Source: Flavobacteriales bacterium (GTDB taxonomy: Bacteria > Bacteroidota > Bacteroidia > Flavobacteriales_D > CAJJDF01). From it: 34,603 nucleotides of DNA. The notes beneath the pieces were generated by a model. It saw only the letters and a list, made by a program, of their open reading frames with translations. It did no database searches and was not told where the DNA came from. The position numbers were made by a program, and so were the translations under genes. Positions within the stretch are counted from its first letter, which is position 1; each line of letters starts with the position of its first letter. Of this stretch, positions 1 to 6,459 are shown piece by piece. Location: the NCBI GenBank assembly GCA_020630395.1, contig JAHDBM010000016.1, positions 23,654 through 58,256 on the forward strand. The letters are read 5' to 3'.

Positions 1-1103
1 CCAACAACATTCATTCCGTCCATTAAAGGACCTTCAATTACTTCGATTGGTTTTTCAAACATTTGACGACACTCTTCTGCGTCTTCTTCAATAAAATCGG
101 TAATACCTTTTACTAATGAATGAGTTATTCTTTCTCTTACAGGATTGCTTCTCCATTCGAGTGTTACTTCTTTTTTCTTTCCAGTTCCTTTAACACTTTC
201 AGCATAATCTAGTAATACCTCAGTTGCATTATCATGTCTATTTAATAGAACATCTTCAACTTTATCGAGTAACTCTTTAGGAATTTCATCATAAATCTCG
301 AGCATTGTTGGGTTAACAATTCCCATGTCCATTCCGTTTTTAATGGCATGGTATAAGAACGCACTGTGCATAGCTTCACGAACCACATTATTACCTCTAA
401 AAGAGAACGAAACATTACTAACACCTCCACTAATTTTTGCTCCAGGAAGGTTTTCTTTTATCCATTTTGTGGCATTAAAAAAGTCAACTGCATAATTATT
501 ATGCTCCTCAATACCAGTGGCTACAGGAAATATATTAGGGTCAAAAATAATATCAGAAGCAGGAAATCCAACTTCATTTACCAAAATATCATACGATCGT
601 TTACAAATTTCAATTCTTCTATCGTAAGTATCTGCCTGCCCATCTTCATCAAAAGCCATTACAATAATAGCAGCTCCGTACATTTTTACTTTTGTAGCTT
701 GCTCTACAAAATTTTCTTTACCTTCTTTAAGGCTTATAGAGTTTACTACTCCTTTACCTTGAATACACTTTAATCCAGCCTCAATTACTTCCCATTTAGA
801 AGAATCAATCATAACAGGAATACGAGAAATATCGGGTTCGGCAGCAATAAGATTAAGAAACTTTACCATAGCTTCTTTACCATCTAGCATCCCTTCATCC
901 ATATTTACATCAAGGATTTGGGCTCCACCTTCTACTTGATCACGAGCAACAGACAAGGCTTCATCATATTTATCTTCTTTTATTAAGCGAAGAAACTTAC
1001 GAGAACCTGTAACATTTGTACGTTCACCAATATTAACAAAGTTTGTATGCTCGGTTATTACTAATGGTTCTAGACCTGATAATTTAAGGGTGTGTTTTGA
1101 CAT
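1..1103 (-). CDS. metH: Methionine synthase MetH, folate-binding part (truncated by window edge)
   Basis: My translation of the minus strand starts with [14 protein letters not shown] at 1103 and stays open for 367 codons to the left edge, so the 3' part is missing. The early motif [14 protein letters not shown] and the later segments [18 protein letters not shown] and [13 protein letters not shown] are those of the pterin-binding (methyltetrahydrofolate) TIM barrel of cobalamin-dependent methionine synthase. The last residues, around [13 protein letters not shown] and the following helices, enter the cap region that precedes the B12-binding domain. The homocysteine-binding domain is absent here and is encoded separately at 1919-2932, so MetH is split into two proteins. 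Known role of the family: transfer of the methyl group of 5-methyl-THF via cobalamin to homocysteine. It is the last visible gene of the SAM-riboswitch operon. Confidence 0.95.
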   Translation of the reverse strand, partial: MSKHTLKLSGLEPLVITEHTNFVNIGERTNVTGSRKFLRLIKEDKYDEALSVARDQVEGGAQILDVNMDEGMLDGKEAMVKFLNLIAAEPDISRIPVMIDSSKWEVIEAGLKCIQGKGVVNSISLKEGKENFVEQATKVKMYGAAIIVMAFDEDGQADTYDRRIEICKRSYDILVNEVGFPASDIIFDPNIFPVATGIEEHNNYAVDFFNATKWIKENLPGAKISGGVSNVSFSFRGNNVVREAMHSAFLYHAIKNGMDMGIVNPTMLEIYDEIPKELLDKVEDVLLNRHDNATEVLLDYAESVKGTGKKKEVTLEWRSNPVRERITHSLVKGITDFIEEDAEECRQMFEKPIEVIEGPLMDGMNVV

Positions 1104-1110
1104 TATTTGT

Positions 1111-1162
1111 TTAGATAATAGATGTTAGATAATTGGATTGTTAGATATTCGGATTTTTAGAT
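1111..1162. repeat. Degenerate tandem TTAGAT repeat
   Basis: TTAGAT recurs at 1111, 1125, 1141 and 1157, a spacing of 14, 16 and 16 bases. The two 16-base units at 1131-1146 and 1147-1162 agree at 13 of 16 positions. The array lies just upstream of the folate-binding metH start and abuts the stop of the small membrane gene. A degenerate inverted copy lies at about 1358-1380. Confidence 0.6.
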
Positions 1163-1342
1163 TTAATTAAACAGAATGTAACCTGCAGTAATTAATTTAT
1201 AAACTATGTAGATTAAAGAAATAATAAATATAAGAGTTGAAATAATGAACTTTTGTTTTGATTTTTTAGTGTTATTCCATATAAAGAGAATGATAACAAA
1301 TAATACAATTATAATTAGCGGAATAAAAAAAGTAATACTCAT
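1163..1342 (-). CDS. Small two-helix membrane protein (59 aa)
   Basis: The minus strand has an ATG at 1342 and a TAA at 1163-1165, giving 59 residues: MSITFFIPLI..., a first hydrophobic stretch (about residues 4-22), a basic turn NNTKKSKQK (23-31), and a second hydrophobic stretch (about 32-51), ending GYILFN. This is a plausible two-transmembrane-helix hairpin protein. I do not recognise a family. It fills most of the gap between the QueF-like gene and the folate-binding metH gene, in the same orientation, so it probably shares the SAM-controlled transcript. Degenerate copies of one repeat lie on both sides in opposite orientation. The low-complexity AT-rich composition means chance coding cannot be excluded. 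Confidence 0.5.
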   Translation of the reverse strand: MSITFFIPLIIIVLFVIILFIWNNTKKSKQKFIISTLIFIISLIYIVYKLITAGYILFN

Positions 1343-1355
1343 TTGTTAAAAGTCT

Positions 1356-1385
1356 AATAATCTATGATCTGAAAATCCGGCAATC
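1356..1385. repeat. Inverted degenerate copy of the TTAGAT repeat
   Basis: The stretch containing ATCTGAAAATCCGG matches the reverse complement of the repeat unit at 1147-1162 (ATCTAAAAATCCGAAT) at about 13 of 16 positions. It lies between the QueF-like gene and the 59-residue membrane gene, so related repeats flank that small gene in opposite orientation. Confidence 0.45.
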
Positions 1386-1392
1386 TTAAAAA

Positions 1393-1833
1393 CTACATTA
1401 AAACACTCCAATCATCAGCTGTAGCATTACTTCCAACCCAGTCTCTAAATTGTTCTTTTCCTCCTCTTACTTTCCAATCGCTATCAATTGCTAGTTTAGC
1501 AGAAATTCCACCTCTGGGATTACAAATCATGCTTAATCGTAATCTTTCTGGTTCGTATGTTTCCATTAAATGATCGTACATGATATTAATTAGTCTTTCA
1601 TACGATACAACAATATCTCTTAAATGAAAAGCATAGTGTTTTAATGATTTTAATTCAATTATTTTTTTACCAGGATACATGGTTAAGTATACTGTTGCAA
1701 AATCTGGTTGCTGTTTAACTCCAAGAAAAGTAAATTCTGGAATTTTAATTTTGATCTCGTAAGCTTCTTTAGAAGGATTGGGAATAGCTTCTAAAATTGA
1801 CTTATCGATTTCTTTGTAAAGTTTTATTGCCAT
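1393..1833 (-). CDS. QueF-like T-fold protein lacking the nitrile-reductase catalytic residues
   Basis: A 146-residue protein clearly homologous to preQ0 reductase QueF: PEFTFLGVKQQPDFATVY (residues 32-49) aligns with the QueF PEFTSLC...GQPDFATIY block, IELKSLKHY with VESKSLKLY, and NPRGGIS with TPRGGIS. In QueF, a Cys in FTSLC forms the thioimide with the nitrile, and an Asp and a His assist. Here the Cys position is Gly38/Val39 with one residue deleted nearby, and the FHED His-Glu pair reads SYER, so His becomes Tyr78 while Glu79 is kept; Asp44 is also kept. Substrate binding may therefore survive, but canonical preQ0 reduction looks impossible. The protein ends shortly after the PRGGIS block. 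It sits between the two halves of metH, so a pterin or folate ligand is an attractive inference (T-fold enzymes bind purines and pterins), unproven. Confidence 0.85.
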   Translation of the reverse strand: MAIKLYKEIDKSILEAIPNPSKEAYEIKIKIPEFTFLGVKQQPDFATVYLTMYPGKKIIELKSLKHYAFHLRDIVVSYERLINIMYDHLMETYEPERLRLSMICNPRGGISAKLAIDSDWKVRGGKEQFRDWVGSNATADDWSVLM

Positions 1834-1841
1834 TTCGTTTA

Positions 1842-1880
1842 GTTTTGAGTTCTTAGTTTTGAGTTTCGAATTCTCAAAAT
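1842..1880. repeat. Short direct and inverted repeats between metH and the queF-like gene
   Basis: AGTTTTGAGTT and AGTTTTGAGTTT occur in tandem, and TTTTGAG is repeated inverted as CTCAAAA around a TTTCGAATT centre. There is no T-run typical of a terminator. It could be a remnant of a small dispersed repeat or a weak processing hairpin. Confidence 0.35.
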
Positions 1881-1918
1881 GTAGATGCTCATTTATTATT
1901 GTTTTATAATTCTAGTTT

Positions 1919-2932
1919 CTATGCTTCTTCTGTTTGAAGCATGTTTTTATTTCTTGGTTCATATTGTGCAGCTACTTCTGCTATAGCCTTAATATGATCA
2001 GGAGATGTTCCACAGCATCCACCAACAATATTAAGAAGTCCTTCATCTAAGAAGACTTTTATTTGTTTGGCCATATCACTAGGAGATTCATCATATTCTC
2101 CAAATTCATTAGGTAAACCTGCATTTGGGTGAGCACTAACGTTAAAGTTAGACTTGCCAGATAACGTTTGCAAATACGGTCTTAGTTCTTTTGCACCCAA
2201 AGCACAGTTTAATCCTACAGATGTTACAGGTGCATGTTCAATAGAGATTAAAAATGCTTCGGTTGTTTGTCCAGATAATGTTCTTCCACTGGCATCAGTT
2301 ATTGTACCCGAAACCATTATAGGAAGCTTAATATTAAGCTCATTATATACTTCCTGGATGGCGAAAAGAGCCGCTTTAGCATTTAATGTGTCAAAAACAG
2401 TTTCTACAAGTAAAATATCAACCCCACCTTTTATTAATGCTTTTGCTTGATCTTTATATGCATCTACTAATTGATCATAAGTTATCGCTCTGAAACCAGG
2501 GTTGTTTACATCTGGAGAAAGAGAAGCAGTTCTGTTAGTCGGTCCCATTGAACCAGCCACAAATCTTGGTTTATGAGGTTCTTTGGTTGTAAATTCTTTT
2601 GCAACTTCTTTTGCAATTTTTGCAGATTCATAATTAATATCCCAAACTGCCGATTCAAGGTTATAATCAGCTTGTGCAATCCATGTTCCACTAAATGTAT
2701 TTGTTTCTACAATATCTGCACCAGCTTCGAAATATTTAGCGTGTATAGCTTTTATAATTTCAGGGTGAGTAAGTGATAACAAGTCGTTATTTCCTTTTAG
2801 AGGAGACTCATGATCATCAAACCAACCTTTACGAAAGTCTTCCTCTTCTAGCTTGTACTGTTGAATCATAGTACCCATTGCCCCATCTAGTACCAGAATA
2901 CGTTTATTTAATTCTTCTTCGAATAATGTCAT
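1919..2932 (-). CDS. metH: Methionine synthase MetH, homocysteine-binding part
   Basis: A 337-residue homocysteine S-methyltransferase domain. It begins with [20 protein letters not shown], and the typical [30 protein letters not shown] and [15 protein letters not shown] blocks follow. The zinc/thiolate ligands are visible as Cys243 in GLNCALG and Cys306-Cys307 in GGCCGT. The protein stops after this barrel, so it supplies only the homocysteine-activation module; the folate module is separate (1-1103). An upstream in-frame ATG at 2962 would add ten residues, but it lies inside the riboswitch terminator hairpin, so the ATG at 2932 is chosen. The gene is the first of the SAM-I-riboswitch operon. 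In other Bacteroidota the two parts are also commonly separate genes. Confidence 0.95.
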   Translation of the reverse strand: MTLFEEELNKRILVLDGAMGTMIQQYKLEEEDFRKGWFDDHESPLKGNNDLLSLTHPEIIKAIHAKYFEAGADIVETNTFSGTWIAQADYNLESAVWDINYESAKIAKEVAKEFTTKEPHKPRFVAGSMGPTNRTASLSPDVNNPGFRAITYDQLVDAYKDQAKALIKGGVDILLVETVFDTLNAKAALFAIQEVYNELNIKLPIMVSGTITDASGRTLSGQTTEAFLISIEHAPVTSVGLNCALGAKELRPYLQTLSGKSNFNVSAHPNAGLPNEFGEYDESPSDMAKQIKVFLDEGLLNIVGGCCGTSPDHIKAIAEVAAQYEPRNKNMLQTEEA

Positions 2933-2941
2933 TTGTATACA

Positions 2942-2976
2942 ATAAAAAAACCCTTTTAACATTCGTTAAAAGGGTT
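2942..2976 (-). terminator. Intrinsic terminator of the SAM-I riboswitch
   Basis: On the minus strand AACCCTTTTAAC pairs with GTTAAAAGGGTT (12 bp) around a four-base loop, followed directly by seven T. It lies between the aptamer and the metH start. The CTTATA just before the stem (2976-2981) can pair with the 3' strand of aptamer helix P1, giving a mutually exclusive antiterminator. High SAM should therefore stop transcription before metH. Confidence 0.88.
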
Positions 2977-3004
2977 ATAAGTTATTATCAATTTAGTAGT
3001 TTTT

Positions 3005-3107
3005 CTTATAGCTCTTTAGAATATCTAAAGTAGGATTTAGCACCTTTTCTTTTCAAGCAGGTTGCTAAGGTATCATTGGGCCTATTCCCTCCACCTTTCA
3101 ATATAAG
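3005..3107 (-). ncRNA. SAM-I (S-box) riboswitch aptamer
   Basis: Read on the minus strand, helix P1 is CTTATA (3107-3102) with TATAAG (3010-3005). Between them are the S-box hallmarks: AGGTGGAGGGA, GGCCC followed by AATGATACC, TTAGCAACC, and GGTGCTAAATCC. Order and spacing match the class I SAM riboswitch consensus of about 100 nt. It lies directly upstream of the split metH operon, with a terminator in between. Known function: binding of S-adenosylmethionine stabilises P1 and frees the terminator, switching off methionine synthesis genes. Confidence 0.93.
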
Positions 3108-3112
3108 TAAGC

Positions 3113-3120
3113 CAAAAATA
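3113..3120 (-). promoter_or_regulatory. -7 promoter box of the metH riboswitch operon
   Basis: The minus strand reads TATTTTTG, a perfect match to the Bacteroidota -7 consensus TAnnTTTG. It is only five bases before helix P1 of the aptamer, so transcription would begin almost exactly at the riboswitch. No clear TTG -33 element is seen at the usual distance. Confidence 0.55.
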
Positions 3121-3157
3121 ATGGCTTAGGTAAGAACGATAACTAGTTAAAAACTAA

Positions 3158-3595
3158 TTAAATAATATTAGTGAAAAAATCTAAAATATTTGGTAGTTCA
3201 AAACCACTACCAGATACGACTTGATTTAAATCATCTGTACTGTTTTCATTATGAGAATCAGAATCCACATCACTGTTATTAACTGTTTCTTTAATATGAT
3301 ACTGATTATCATTCAATGATTCAACCATAGATTTAATCTCATCACCAGTTATGGTTTCATCATTAAAACTTATTGTAGCTAGTTTAGATTCAAAATCAAC
3401 AGATGATGTAGAAACACCATTCATTTTTGCTATTTTTTCTTCAATTCTGTTAGCACAACCAATTTCACATGTCATTCCATCTATTACAAATTGAACATTT
3501 GCATTAGCAACTACATTGTTATTAACATCAACAGATTTGCTTGAGCAACTGATAATGAGTGTAAAAACAACTATATATACAATAAATTCTTTCAT
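3158..3595 (-). CDS. Lipoprotein with heavy-metal-associated (HMA) domain
   Basis: A 145-residue protein. Residues 1-17 form a lipoprotein signal (MKEFIVYIVVFTLIISC; lipobox Cys17). Residues about 33-95 form an HMA ferredoxin-like domain: VIDGMTCEIGCANRIEE, then NGVSTSSVDFESKLATISF and the ITGDEIKSMVESL helix. The metal motif is CxxxC (Cys43, Cys47) instead of the classic CxxC, a variant common in Bacteroidota HMA lipoproteins as far as I recall. The C-terminal 50 residues are acidic, Asn/Ser-rich and probably disordered. Likely a periplasm-facing metal-binding protein. No copper exporter is adjacent, so the metal is unknown. The gene is upstream of, and in the same direction as, the metH operon, but the riboswitch promoter probably separates them. 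Confidence 0.85.
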   Translation of the reverse strand: MKEFIVYIVVFTLIISCSSKSVDVNNNVVANANVQFVIDGMTCEIGCANRIEEKIAKMNGVSTSSVDFESKLATISFNDETITGDEIKSMVESLNDNQYHIKETVNNSDVDSDSHNENSTDDLNQVVSGSGFELPNILDFFTNII

Positions 3596-3674
3596 GTTTG
3601 AATGTAATTAGTATATAAAAATAAGAAATTATATAGTATACTTGCTAAGATTAACAAAAATTATGAATGCTAAA

Positions 3675-3704
3675 TTTAATTTTCAGAAAGTTTTGAAAAT
3701 TAAA
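3675..3704. promoter_or_regulatory. Palindromic operator candidate upstream of the GbsR-like regulator
   Basis: TTTAATTTTCA (3675-3685) and TGAAAATTAAA (3694-3704) form a perfect 11-bp inverted repeat with an 8-base spacer, core TTTCA-N8-TGAAA. The right half includes a TTG (3693-3695) that lies 19 bases before TTTCTTTG (3715-3722), a one-mismatch version of the -7 box TAnnTTTG. A protein bound here would cover the -33 region of the regulator's own promoter. The same core occurs at 4266-4283. Confidence 0.6.
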
Positions 3705-3742
3705 AAAGTTTTTATTTCTTTGATAATAGATAATTAAAATAA

Positions 3743-4246
3743 GTGGATTTAGAACAAGCTAAATATAGATTTATACAAGAATGGGGTGTCTTAGGGAGCC
3801 AATGGGGAATAAATCGTGCTATGGCTCAAATTCAAGCATTACTATTATTATCTCCAAAATCATTAACCACTGATGAAATAATGGAGGAATTAAAAATGAG
3901 TAGAGGTAATGCTAACATGAATGTTAGAGCTCTTATTGATTGGGGACTTGTATTCAAAGAATATAAACCAGGAGAGCGTAAAGAGTTTTTTTACACAGAG
4001 AAAGATGTTTGGAAAATAACAAAACAGGTTGCTGCTGAAAGAAGAAAAAGAGAAATTTTACCAGTAAAACAAATGTTGAACGAGATGGTTGAATTAGATC
4101 TTGGAAAAAGCGAAGAGGAAAAAGAATTCATGAAAATATCTAAAGAGTTTAAAGGATTTGTAGACAAAATGGATGGTGCTTTAGAAAGCATGAGTAGAGG
4201 GGATAAAACTTGGTTTATGAAAGTTATGATGAAATTATTGAGTTAA
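3743..4246 (+). CDS. GbsR/MarR-family transcriptional regulator
   Basis: A 167-residue winged-helix protein. Residues about 1-95 contain MAQIQALLLLSPKSLTTDEIMEELKMSRGNANMNVRALIDWGLV, the recognition helix of the GbsR branch of the MarR superfamily, followed by the wing (EYKPGERKEFFYTEKDVW). The C-terminal part is a long charged helical region (ILPVKQMLNEMVELDL...), typical of dimerisation in this group. The start is GTG at 3743; the next in-frame ATG is at residue 26, inside the fold. It opens a plus-strand cluster of membrane, SDR, DCC and methyltransferase genes. Matching palindromes before it and before the next genes suggest autoregulation plus control of the cluster (inference). The known GbsR of Bacillus senses choline; the ligand here is unknown. 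Confidence 0.88.
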   Translation: MDLEQAKYRFIQEWGVLGSQWGINRAMAQIQALLLLSPKSLTTDEIMEELKMSRGNANMNVRALIDWGLVFKEYKPGERKEFFYTEKDVWKITKQVAAERRKREILPVKQMLNEMVELDLGKSEEEKEFMKISKEFKGFVDKMDGALESMSRGDKTWFMKVMMKLLS

Positions 4247-4262
4247 TATATTTTTTACCCTA

Positions 4263-4286
4263 AACTTTCAAAATTTATTGAAAGTT
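4263..4286. promoter_or_regulatory. Second palindromic operator candidate, between the regulator and its cluster
   Basis: AACTTTCAA (4263-4271) and TTGAAAGTT (4278-4286) form a perfect 9-bp inverted repeat with a 6-base centre. Its core is TTTCA-N8-TGAAA, identical in sequence and spacing to the core of the palindrome at 3675-3704. It follows the regulator stop by 16 bases and precedes an ATG at 4302 by 15. There is no T-run after it, so it is unlikely to be a terminator. Confidence 0.6.
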
Positions 4287-4405
4287 AGAAATATTCAGAA
4301 AATGAAAAAATTAATTAAATATATTTATTAAGCCTTTTATATGGAGGATTATTTAATGGGCTAATTATTGGCCTATTTAGTGGAGAACAATTTATTGAAT
4401 GGATA

Positions 4406-4693
4406 ATGTGGGGGTTTATATTGAGTAGTATTTATGCAGTACCAATTTCTATTATAGTCTATTTATTGAGTCTTGTAGGACTTTATATTGCAAGAAAAAC
4501 GAATGCTATTAGTGGAAAGCATTTTTTAGGTATAGGCTTTATAGTATTTAGTTTAATGTTGCTGTTAATATCACTTGTAGAAGGCAGTTTATCAATAATG
4601 TTTTTATTTATACCTTATTGGATTTCTGCTCTAATACTTCACAATAATAAATCAAATAAGAGTATCATATTTAATCAAAACCAAACATCATGA
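4406..4693 (+). CDS. Membrane protein, 5' end probably frameshifted
   Basis: The ATG-initiated frame gives 95 residues with at least two hydrophobic segments (VPISIIVYLLSLVGLYIA and the IGFIVFSLMLLLISLVEG region) plus a third around IMFLFIPYWISALIL. I do not recognise a named family. The same frame continues upstream as convincing membrane-protein sequence (SLLYGGLFNGLIIGLFSGE...) back to a stop at 4316 with no start codon. A separate ATG at 4302 gives MKKLIKYIY and then stops at 4329. One extra base near 4322-4330 would join the two into a protein of about 130 residues. So this is either a frameshifted gene, a base-calling error, or an unusual start. The last four bases overlap the next gene (ATGA), so the two are translationally coupled. 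Confidence 0.6.
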   Translation: MWGFILSSIYAVPISIIVYLLSLVGLYIARKTNAISGKHFLGIGFIVFSLMLLLISLVEGSLSIMFLFIPYWISALILHNNKSNKSIIFNQNQTS

Positions 4694-5091
4694 ATAATTT
4701 AACAATTGCTTACGGAATTTACATTGTATTAACAGCAGCTATTACCATTTGGGTAGCCAATTATTTATTTAAAAATGGTAAAATATTTTTATACAATGCC
4801 TTCAAAGGAAATGAAGCATTAGCAGATGCTATAAATAACCTCTTAAAAATGGGGTTTTATCTTGTGAATATTGGGTATGCTTTTAGTACAATTACAATCT
4901 CAAGTCATATATATGGAATAGATGATTTATTAAGAGTATTAGCCATTAAAATAGGGCTTATATTACTGATTTTAGGAGGTATGCATTTCTTTAATATGTT
5001 TATTTTATATAAGGTTGGAGCTTATATCAATAAAAGACAAGAAATGAAAGAGCTTAGAAAGTTAAAACGAATGCAATTAGACAAAAAATAG
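4690..5091 (+). CDS. Conserved-looking integral membrane protein
   Basis: A 133-residue protein with three likely transmembrane helices: about residues 5-27 (IAYGIYIVLTAAITIWVANY), 50-72 (MGFYLVNIGYAFSTITI) and 83-107 (VLAIKIGLILLILGGMHF). It ends in a strongly basic tail (KRQEMKELRKLKRMQLDKK) probably facing the cytoplasm. I cannot assign a family or function. It starts inside the stop of the upstream membrane gene (four-base overlap) and is followed six bases later by the TIGR01777 SDR gene. The tight spacing implies one transcript under the GbsR-like regulator. Confidence 0.8.
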   Translation: MNNLTIAYGIYIVLTAAITIWVANYLFKNGKIFLYNAFKGNEALADAINNLLKMGFYLVNIGYAFSTITISSHIYGIDDLLRVLAIKIGLILLILGGMHFFNMFILYKVGAYINKRQEMKELRKLKRMQLDKK

Positions 5092-5097
5092 CATGTT

Positions 5098-6015
5098 ATG
5101 AAAATTTTAATAGCAGGAGGTACAGGTTTTATAGGAAAAGAGTTAATATCATTTTTTTCAAAGAAAAATCATGAAATTCTTGTTCTTTCTAGATCGACTC
5201 CAAAACAAACTGCAAACGAAACCTATATTAAATGGGATAGTAAGACCCTTGGAGATTGGAAGTATATATTAAAAGATGTAGATGTACTTATAAATTTTGT
5301 GGGTAAAAGTGTAGATTGTCGGTATAACGAAAAGAATAAAAGAGAAATTTTAGATTCTAGAGTCCGTTCTGTTAAACTTTTAGAACAAGGATTTAAAGAC
5401 ATAAATCATCAACCAAAAGTTTGGATTAATTCCTCAACTGCAACAATATATAGGCATGAAACTTTCAAGCCAAATGATGAATACTCGACTAGAATAGGTG
5501 AAGGATTTTCAGTTAATGTAGCTAAGGCATGGGAAAAAGCTGTAGATGAAATTACATTAAATTGTAGAAAAGTTAAATTAAGAATTGCTATTGTGCTTGG
5601 AAACTCTGGAGGCGCATTTGTTCCATATAAAAAAATGGCCCAATTTGGTTTTGGAGGTAAACATGGTAATGGAGAACAATATTTTAGTTGGATTCATATT
5701 GCTGATTTGGTAAGTATTATTGATTTTTCTATTCATAACGAAAATGTTGAGGGAATAATAAATTGTGCTGCCCCTAAGCCAATAAAAAATAAAGCATTCA
5801 TGAACATACTACGAAAAAAAATGAGTGTTTCTATTGGTGTTTCATCTCCAAAATGGATATTAAAAGTTGGAGCGTTTTTATTAGGTACCGAAACAGAATT
5901 ATTATTGAAAAGTAGATGGGTTATTTCTGAAAGACTACCTAAATTAGGCTATAGTTTTATTTACCCAACACTTAAAGAAGCATTAAACAACCTAATTAAC
6001 AATGAAAGCGAATAA
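5098..6015 (+). CDS. TIGR01777-family SDR protein (NAD-dependent epimerase-like, YfcH type)
   Basis: A 305-residue extended short-chain dehydrogenase/reductase-like protein. The Rossmann nucleotide-binding motif GGTGFIG is at residues 7-13; the central VDVLINFVGKSVDCRYNEKNKREI block and INSSTATIYRH, with the active-site-like Tyr, are typical of the TIGR01777 (YfcH, DUF1731 C-terminus) family. FSWIHIADLV and the C-terminal sequence from about residue 250 (RWVISERLPKLGYSFIYP) match that family's end. Substrate is unknown for the family. In other bacteria these genes often sit near DCC-domain or photolyase genes; here the next gene overlaps by 14 bases and encodes a DCC protein. Length is normal for the family. 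Confidence 0.9.
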   Translation: MKILIAGGTGFIGKELISFFSKKNHEILVLSRSTPKQTANETYIKWDSKTLGDWKYILKDVDVLINFVGKSVDCRYNEKNKREILDSRVRSVKLLEQGFKDINHQPKVWINSSTATIYRHETFKPNDEYSTRIGEGFSVNVAKAWEKAVDEITLNCRKVKLRIAIVLGNSGGAFVPYKKMAQFGFGGKHGNGEQYFSWIHIADLVSIIDFSIHNENVEGIINCAAPKPIKNKAFMNILRKKMSVSIGVSSPKWILKVGAFLLGTETELLLKSRWVISERLPKLGYSFIYPTLKEALNNLINNESE

Positions 6016-6382
6016 CACAGTTCTTTTTGATGGAGATTGCTCTTTTTGTAACTTTTGGGTTCGCTTTATACTAAAAAGAGACAAGAAAAAACAGTTTTCG
6101 TTTCTATCTCTTCAATCTAAAGAAGGAATAGAGTTAAGGGAACAAAAAGGCATCAGTAAAGATTTGGACACCTTAATTTTTGTAAATGAAAAAGGAAAAT
6201 CATTTATAAAGTCTAGTGCTGCTCTTGGTATTGCTAGAAGATTACCTTTTCCTTGGTTTTTAGGATATATTTTCATCATTATTCCACCTTTTATTAGGCA
6301 TTGGTTATATGATATAATCGCTAGAAATAGGCATAAGATATTTAAACAAAAAGATAGGTGCGAAATCCCATTCGATAAGTAA
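6002..6382 (+). CDS. DCC-family thiol-disulfide oxidoreductase-like protein (DUF393)
   Basis: A 126-residue protein with the defining DUF393 start LFDGDCSFCNFWVRF: Asp12-Cys13-x-x-Cys16 is the DCC/CxxC redox motif. The rest (FLSLQS, ISKDLDTLIFVNEKGKSFIKSSAAL, LPFPWF...YDIIARNRHKIF) follows the family to its usual length. A hydrophobic stretch around residues 80-103 may associate with the membrane. The family is annotated as thioredoxin-like; actual redox partners are unknown. It overlaps the SDR gene by 14 bases, so the two are co-translated, and they often travel together in other genomes (family knowledge, from memory). Confidence 0.9.
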   Translation: MKANNTVLFDGDCSFCNFWVRFILKRDKKKQFSFLSLQSKEGIELREQKGISKDLDTLIFVNEKGKSFIKSSAALGIARRLPFPWFLGYIFIIIPPFIRHWLYDIIARNRHKIFKQKDRCEIPFDK

Positions 6383-6459
6383 TTAACATCTTCATTTTAT
6401 TACAAATAATAAAGTATTGTAAAATAGTAATACAGCTACCTCATACAAAAGTATTAAAT

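Noticed and set aside
366-773. Plus-strand open frame of 135 codons
   Set aside because: It lies antisense to the folate-binding part of metH, whose conserved motifs are continuous there, and its own sequence is low in complexity with no recognisable domain.
2506-2776. Open frames on both strands inside the homocysteine-binding metH gene
   Set aside because: They are shadows of the conserved metH frame with no independent support.
4263-4286. Hairpin after the GbsR-like gene considered as an intrinsic terminator
   Set aside because: No T-run follows on either strand, and its core repeats exactly the palindrome before the regulator, so an operator is the better reading.
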